NCBI GenBank assembly: GCA_018241985.1
Contig: JAFECV010000103.1
Coordinates: 1-7,314, forward strand
Length of the DNA stretch: 7,314 nt
DNA from: Pseudomonadota bacterium
GTDB lineage: Bacteria > Pseudomonadota > Gammaproteobacteria > Burkholderiales > Burkholderiaceae_C
Direction: 5' to 3'
In this document: positions 5,843 to 7,314 of the stretch, piece by piece
How the letters are laid out: every line of letters begins with the position of its first letter
How positions within the stretch are numbered: position 1 is the first letter of the stretch
The notes under the pieces: model-generated
Told to the model about the DNA's origin: nothing
The model's input: only the letters and a program-made list of their open reading frames with translations
The model's database searches: none
Program-made: the position numbers and the translations under genes

Positions 5843-6436
5843 ATGACCCACCAGAGCCTGCAGATCATCCGCGACGAACATGCCGCGCTGGCAGCAATGC
5901 TGCGTTCGCTTTCCATGATGGTCGAGCGCGGTCCCGGCGACGACCCGAACGCGTACTTCGACGTGCTGCGCGCGATGCTGTTCTACATCGACGAGTTCCC
6001 CGAGAAGCAGCACCATCCGAAGGAAGGCGCGCTGCTGTTTCCGCCGATAGCAAAGCGCGATCCGGCGGTGGCCAAGACGATCGCGACGCTCGATGCACAG
6101 CATGCGCGCACCGAGACCTGGGTGCGCGAACTGCAGCACATGCTGCTGGCCTGGGAGTGGCTGGGCGATTCGCGGCGCGCGGCATTCGAGCAGGCGGCGC
6201 GCGACTACGTCGGGTACTACCTCGAGCACATGCGGCTCGAAGAGGTCGAGGTGCTGCCTTCTGCCGAGCACCATCTGTCGGAGAGCGACTGGAAGGCGCT
6301 CGACGAAGCCTTTGCCCAGAACCGCGACCCGCTGACCGGCAAGTACCCGGCCGATCCGGCGTTCGACCGGCTGTTCACGCGGATCGTGATGAAGGCGCCG
6401 GCGCCGATCGGACTCGGCCCGTCGACGAATACGTAG
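5843..6436 (+). CDS. Hemerythrin-like HHE domain di-iron protein
   Basis: This 197-residue cytoplasmic protein has one hemerythrin/HHE four-helix bundle, which binds a non-haem di-iron centre. Candidate ligands in order are His13 (DEH), His57 or His58 with Glu61 (KQHHPKE), His88 (DAQH), and His129 with Glu133 (LEHMRLEE). This spacing matches the HHE pattern. After residue 150 there is a short tail (ADPAFDRLF, then a Pro/Gly-rich end) that I do not recognise as a domain. Family members bind O2 or NO, store or sense iron, or, like YtfE/RIC, help repair iron-sulfur centres; which applies here cannot be told. There is no signal peptide or membrane segment. The gene lies 34 bases after copA on the same strand, so CueR-driven read-through is possible, and it has a good FNR-type promoter of its own. 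Cu(I) is known to damage iron-sulfur clusters, which would fit a di-iron repair protein here, but that is speculation. A convergent gene lies downstream. Confidence 0.88.
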   Translation: MTHQSLQIIRDEHAALAAMLRSLSMMVERGPGDDPNAYFDVLRAMLFYIDEFPEKQHHPKEGALLFPPIAKRDPAVAKTIATLDAQHARTETWVRELQHMLLAWEWLGDSRRAAFEQAARDYVGYYLEHMRLEEVEVLPSAEHHLSESDWKALDEAFAQNRDPLTGKYPADPAFDRLFTRIVMKAPAPIGLGPSTNT

Positions 6437-6476
6437 GCGCCGGGCCGGCCTGCACGATGCCGGCCGGTGCCGCGCC
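6436..6476. terminator. GC-rich hairpin between convergent genes, possible bidirectional terminator
   Basis: GGCCGGC (6443-6449) and GCCGGCC (6459-6465) form a perfect 7-bp stem with a 9-base loop, and GGCGC (6436-6440) with GCGCC (6472-6476) extend it imperfectly. It occupies most of the 55-base gap between the hemerythrin gene and the glutathione S-transferase gene. No T-tract follows on either strand, so intrinsic termination is only a weak inference; an mRNA 3'-end stabiliser is equally possible. Confidence 0.4.
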
Positions 6477-6491
6477 AAAGTCGCTGTTGGG

Positions 6492-7097
6492 CTACTGAGT
6501 CAGACCTTCGGCCTTCATGGCGCGCTGCACCGCGGGGCGCTGGCCGACGCGCTCGCGCCAGGCGGCAAGGTTCTTCAGACCCGAGAGGTCGATCTTCATC
6601 GGCGCGGCCCAGCCGGTGATCGTGTAAAGGTAGCCGTCCGCGACGGTGAACTTATCGCCCATCAGGTACTGGCGGCCGGCGAGTTCGCCGTCGACCCATT
6701 TCAGCCGGCCGAGCAGCCGGTCGACGACCGCGTTCTTGTAGTCGCCCACGTTCGGGTTGAACAGCGGCGAAAAGCCCTTGTGGATTTCGGTCGCGACGAA
6801 GTTCAGCCACGACTGCAATTCATAGCGCTCGCGCGTGCCGTTCGCCGGTGCCAGCTGCTTGTCCGGCGCCTGGTCGGCGATGTACTGCACGATCGCCGCG
6901 CCCTCGCGGATCTTCGTGCCGTCGTCGAGCTCGAGCAGCGGCACGTAGCCCAGCGGATTGATCTTGTAGTAGTCGGTGCCGTCGGCCAGCTTGTGCGTCT
7001 TGGTCGGCGCGGCCACCGCTTCGTAGCGCAGGCCGGATTCTTCGAGCGCGATATGCGGCGACAGCGAGCAGGCGCCGGGGGAGTAGTACAGCTTCAT
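6492..7097 (-). CDS. gstA: Beta-class glutathione S-transferase
   Basis: This cytoplasmic enzyme joins glutathione to electrophiles or acts in thiol exchange and peroxide defence. The 201 residues match the bacterial beta class, and the protein closely resembles E. coli GstA along its length. The N-terminal thioredoxin-like domain (1-80) begins MKLYYSPGACSLSPH with the class-defining Cys10, has the cis-Pro in YVPLL (Pro53), and has Glu65 for the glutathione gamma-glutamyl group. The helical C-terminal domain carries His106-Lys107 in ATEIHKGF, the beta-class active-site pair, and Asp154 in the conserved N-capping box (FTVADGYL). The ATG at 7097 is chosen because AAAGGAA lies just upstream; the alternative ATG at 7112 would put that site inside the gene. 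The gene stands alone, convergent with the hemerythrin gene, and no clear promoter could be picked out upstream. The gstA symbol reflects resemblance to E. coli; the substrate is unknown. Confidence 0.94.
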   Translation of the reverse strand: MKLYYSPGACSLSPHIALEESGLRYEAVAAPTKTHKLADGTDYYKINPLGYVPLLELDDGTKIREGAAIVQYIADQAPDKQLAPANGTRERYELQSWLNFVATEIHKGFSPLFNPNVGDYKNAVVDRLLGRLKWVDGELAGRQYLMGDKFTVADGYLYTITGWAAPMKIDLSGLKNLAAWRERVGQRPAVQRAMKAEGLTQ

Positions 7098-7101
7098 GAA
7101 A

Positions 7102-7108
7102 TTCCTTT
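7102..7108 (-). promoter_or_regulatory. Ribosome binding site of the glutathione S-transferase gene
   Basis: On the minus strand AAAGGAA lies 4 bases before the ATG at 7097. It fixes the start so that the protein begins MKLYYSPGAC, as in other beta-class enzymes. Confidence 0.75.
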
Positions 7109-7314
7109 GCATTGACGAGGCGGGATTCGGACGCGGACGCGACGCTTGGCGCGCGCAATCCGGCCCGGAACCGTCCCTGATGCTAGCGGCGGAACGCGAT
7201 CCGTGCTGGCGGCGCGGCTATGGCCACCCGCATCGCATGAAACCAAAAGGTACCGAAGGCCGCGGAGCAGGCAGTTCGCGGGCACCCGGGGATTCGGCTT
7301 GGCCGGTCCGCGGG
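7109..7314. other. Non-coding stretch upstream of the glutathione S-transferase gene; nothing recognised
   Basis: I see no convincing gene, RNA or repeat here. The short open frames on either strand have no ribosome binding site and no familiar protein sequence. The promoter of the glutathione S-transferase gene must lie here or further right, but no pair of good -35 and -10 elements stands out on the minus strand. Confidence 0.4.

Noticed and set aside
3388..5916. An 842-codon open frame on the minus strand running antisense through all of copA
   Set aside because: Its translation is Arg/His/Gln-rich low-complexity sequence with no recognisable domain, as expected from the complement of a GC-rich gene with strong third-position bias. 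copA carries every diagnostic motif of its family.
7094..7285. A 63-codon minus-strand frame upstream of the glutathione S-transferase gene
   Set aside because: It has no ribosome binding site and no recognisable sequence, and it overlaps the likely promoter and the true ribosome binding site of the transferase gene.
7237..7314. A plus-strand open frame (MKPKGTEGRG) reaching the right edge
   Set aside because: Only 26 codons are visible, with no clear ribosome binding site and no familiar sequence. It could be the start of a gene outside the window, but it cannot be supported.
1..7314. tRNA or rRNA genes, a CRISPR array, insertion sequences or attachment sites
   Set aside because: I saw no regularly spaced direct repeats, no transposase or integrase fragments, and no tRNA-like sequence.

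Overview
The window is very GC-rich, and almost every codon ends in G or C. The proteins look betaproteobacterial: a beta-class glutathione S-transferase, a single-domain HHE hemerythrin, and a CueR/CopZ/CopA copper module. An organism of the order Burkholderiales is the most likely source. That placement is inferred from protein resemblance and base composition, not from a marker gene.

Layout from left to right. (1) Bases 1-1946, plus strand: the C-terminal 640 or so residues of a large membrane-embedded patatin-like phospholipase whose start lies left of the window. (2) Bases 1950-2453, minus strand: a small secreted Spy/CpxP-like (LTxxQ) protein, convergent with the phospholipase and only 3 bases from it. 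(3) Bases 2576-3209, minus strand: a two-gene copper unit in which copZ (copper chaperone) overlaps cueR (Cu(I)-sensing MerR-family activator) by 17 bases. (4) Bases 3210-3402: a divergent regulatory region with two nearly identical CueR operators, each inside a promoter with a 19-bp spacer, and a nested inverted repeat between them. (5) Bases 3403-5808, plus strand: copA, a Cu(I)-exporting P1B-1 ATPase carrying an unusual low-complexity insert of about 43 residues with palindromic DNA. (6) Bases 5843-6436, plus strand: a hemerythrin-like di-iron protein, preceded by a perfect FNR/Anr-type box that lies inside the end of copA and is correctly spaced from a -10 element. (7) Bases 6492-7097, minus strand: a beta-class glutathione S-transferase, convergent with the hemerythrin gene. 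(8) Bases 7098-7314: no recognisable gene.

How the parts work together. When cytoplasmic Cu(I) rises, CueR should activate both divergent promoters. One makes more CopZ and CueR, the other makes CopA. CopZ hands Cu(I) to CopA, which pumps it to the periplasm. The Spy-like protein may protect periplasmic proteins, but its link to copper is only positional. The hemerythrin gene can be read through from copA and also appears to have its own low-oxygen or NO-responsive promoter. The phospholipase and the glutathione S-transferase look like unrelated neighbours.

The module is mostly a known system. The less ordinary points are the palindromic in-frame insert in CopA, the inverted repeat between the two CueR operators, and the FNR-type promoter embedded in the copA 3' end.
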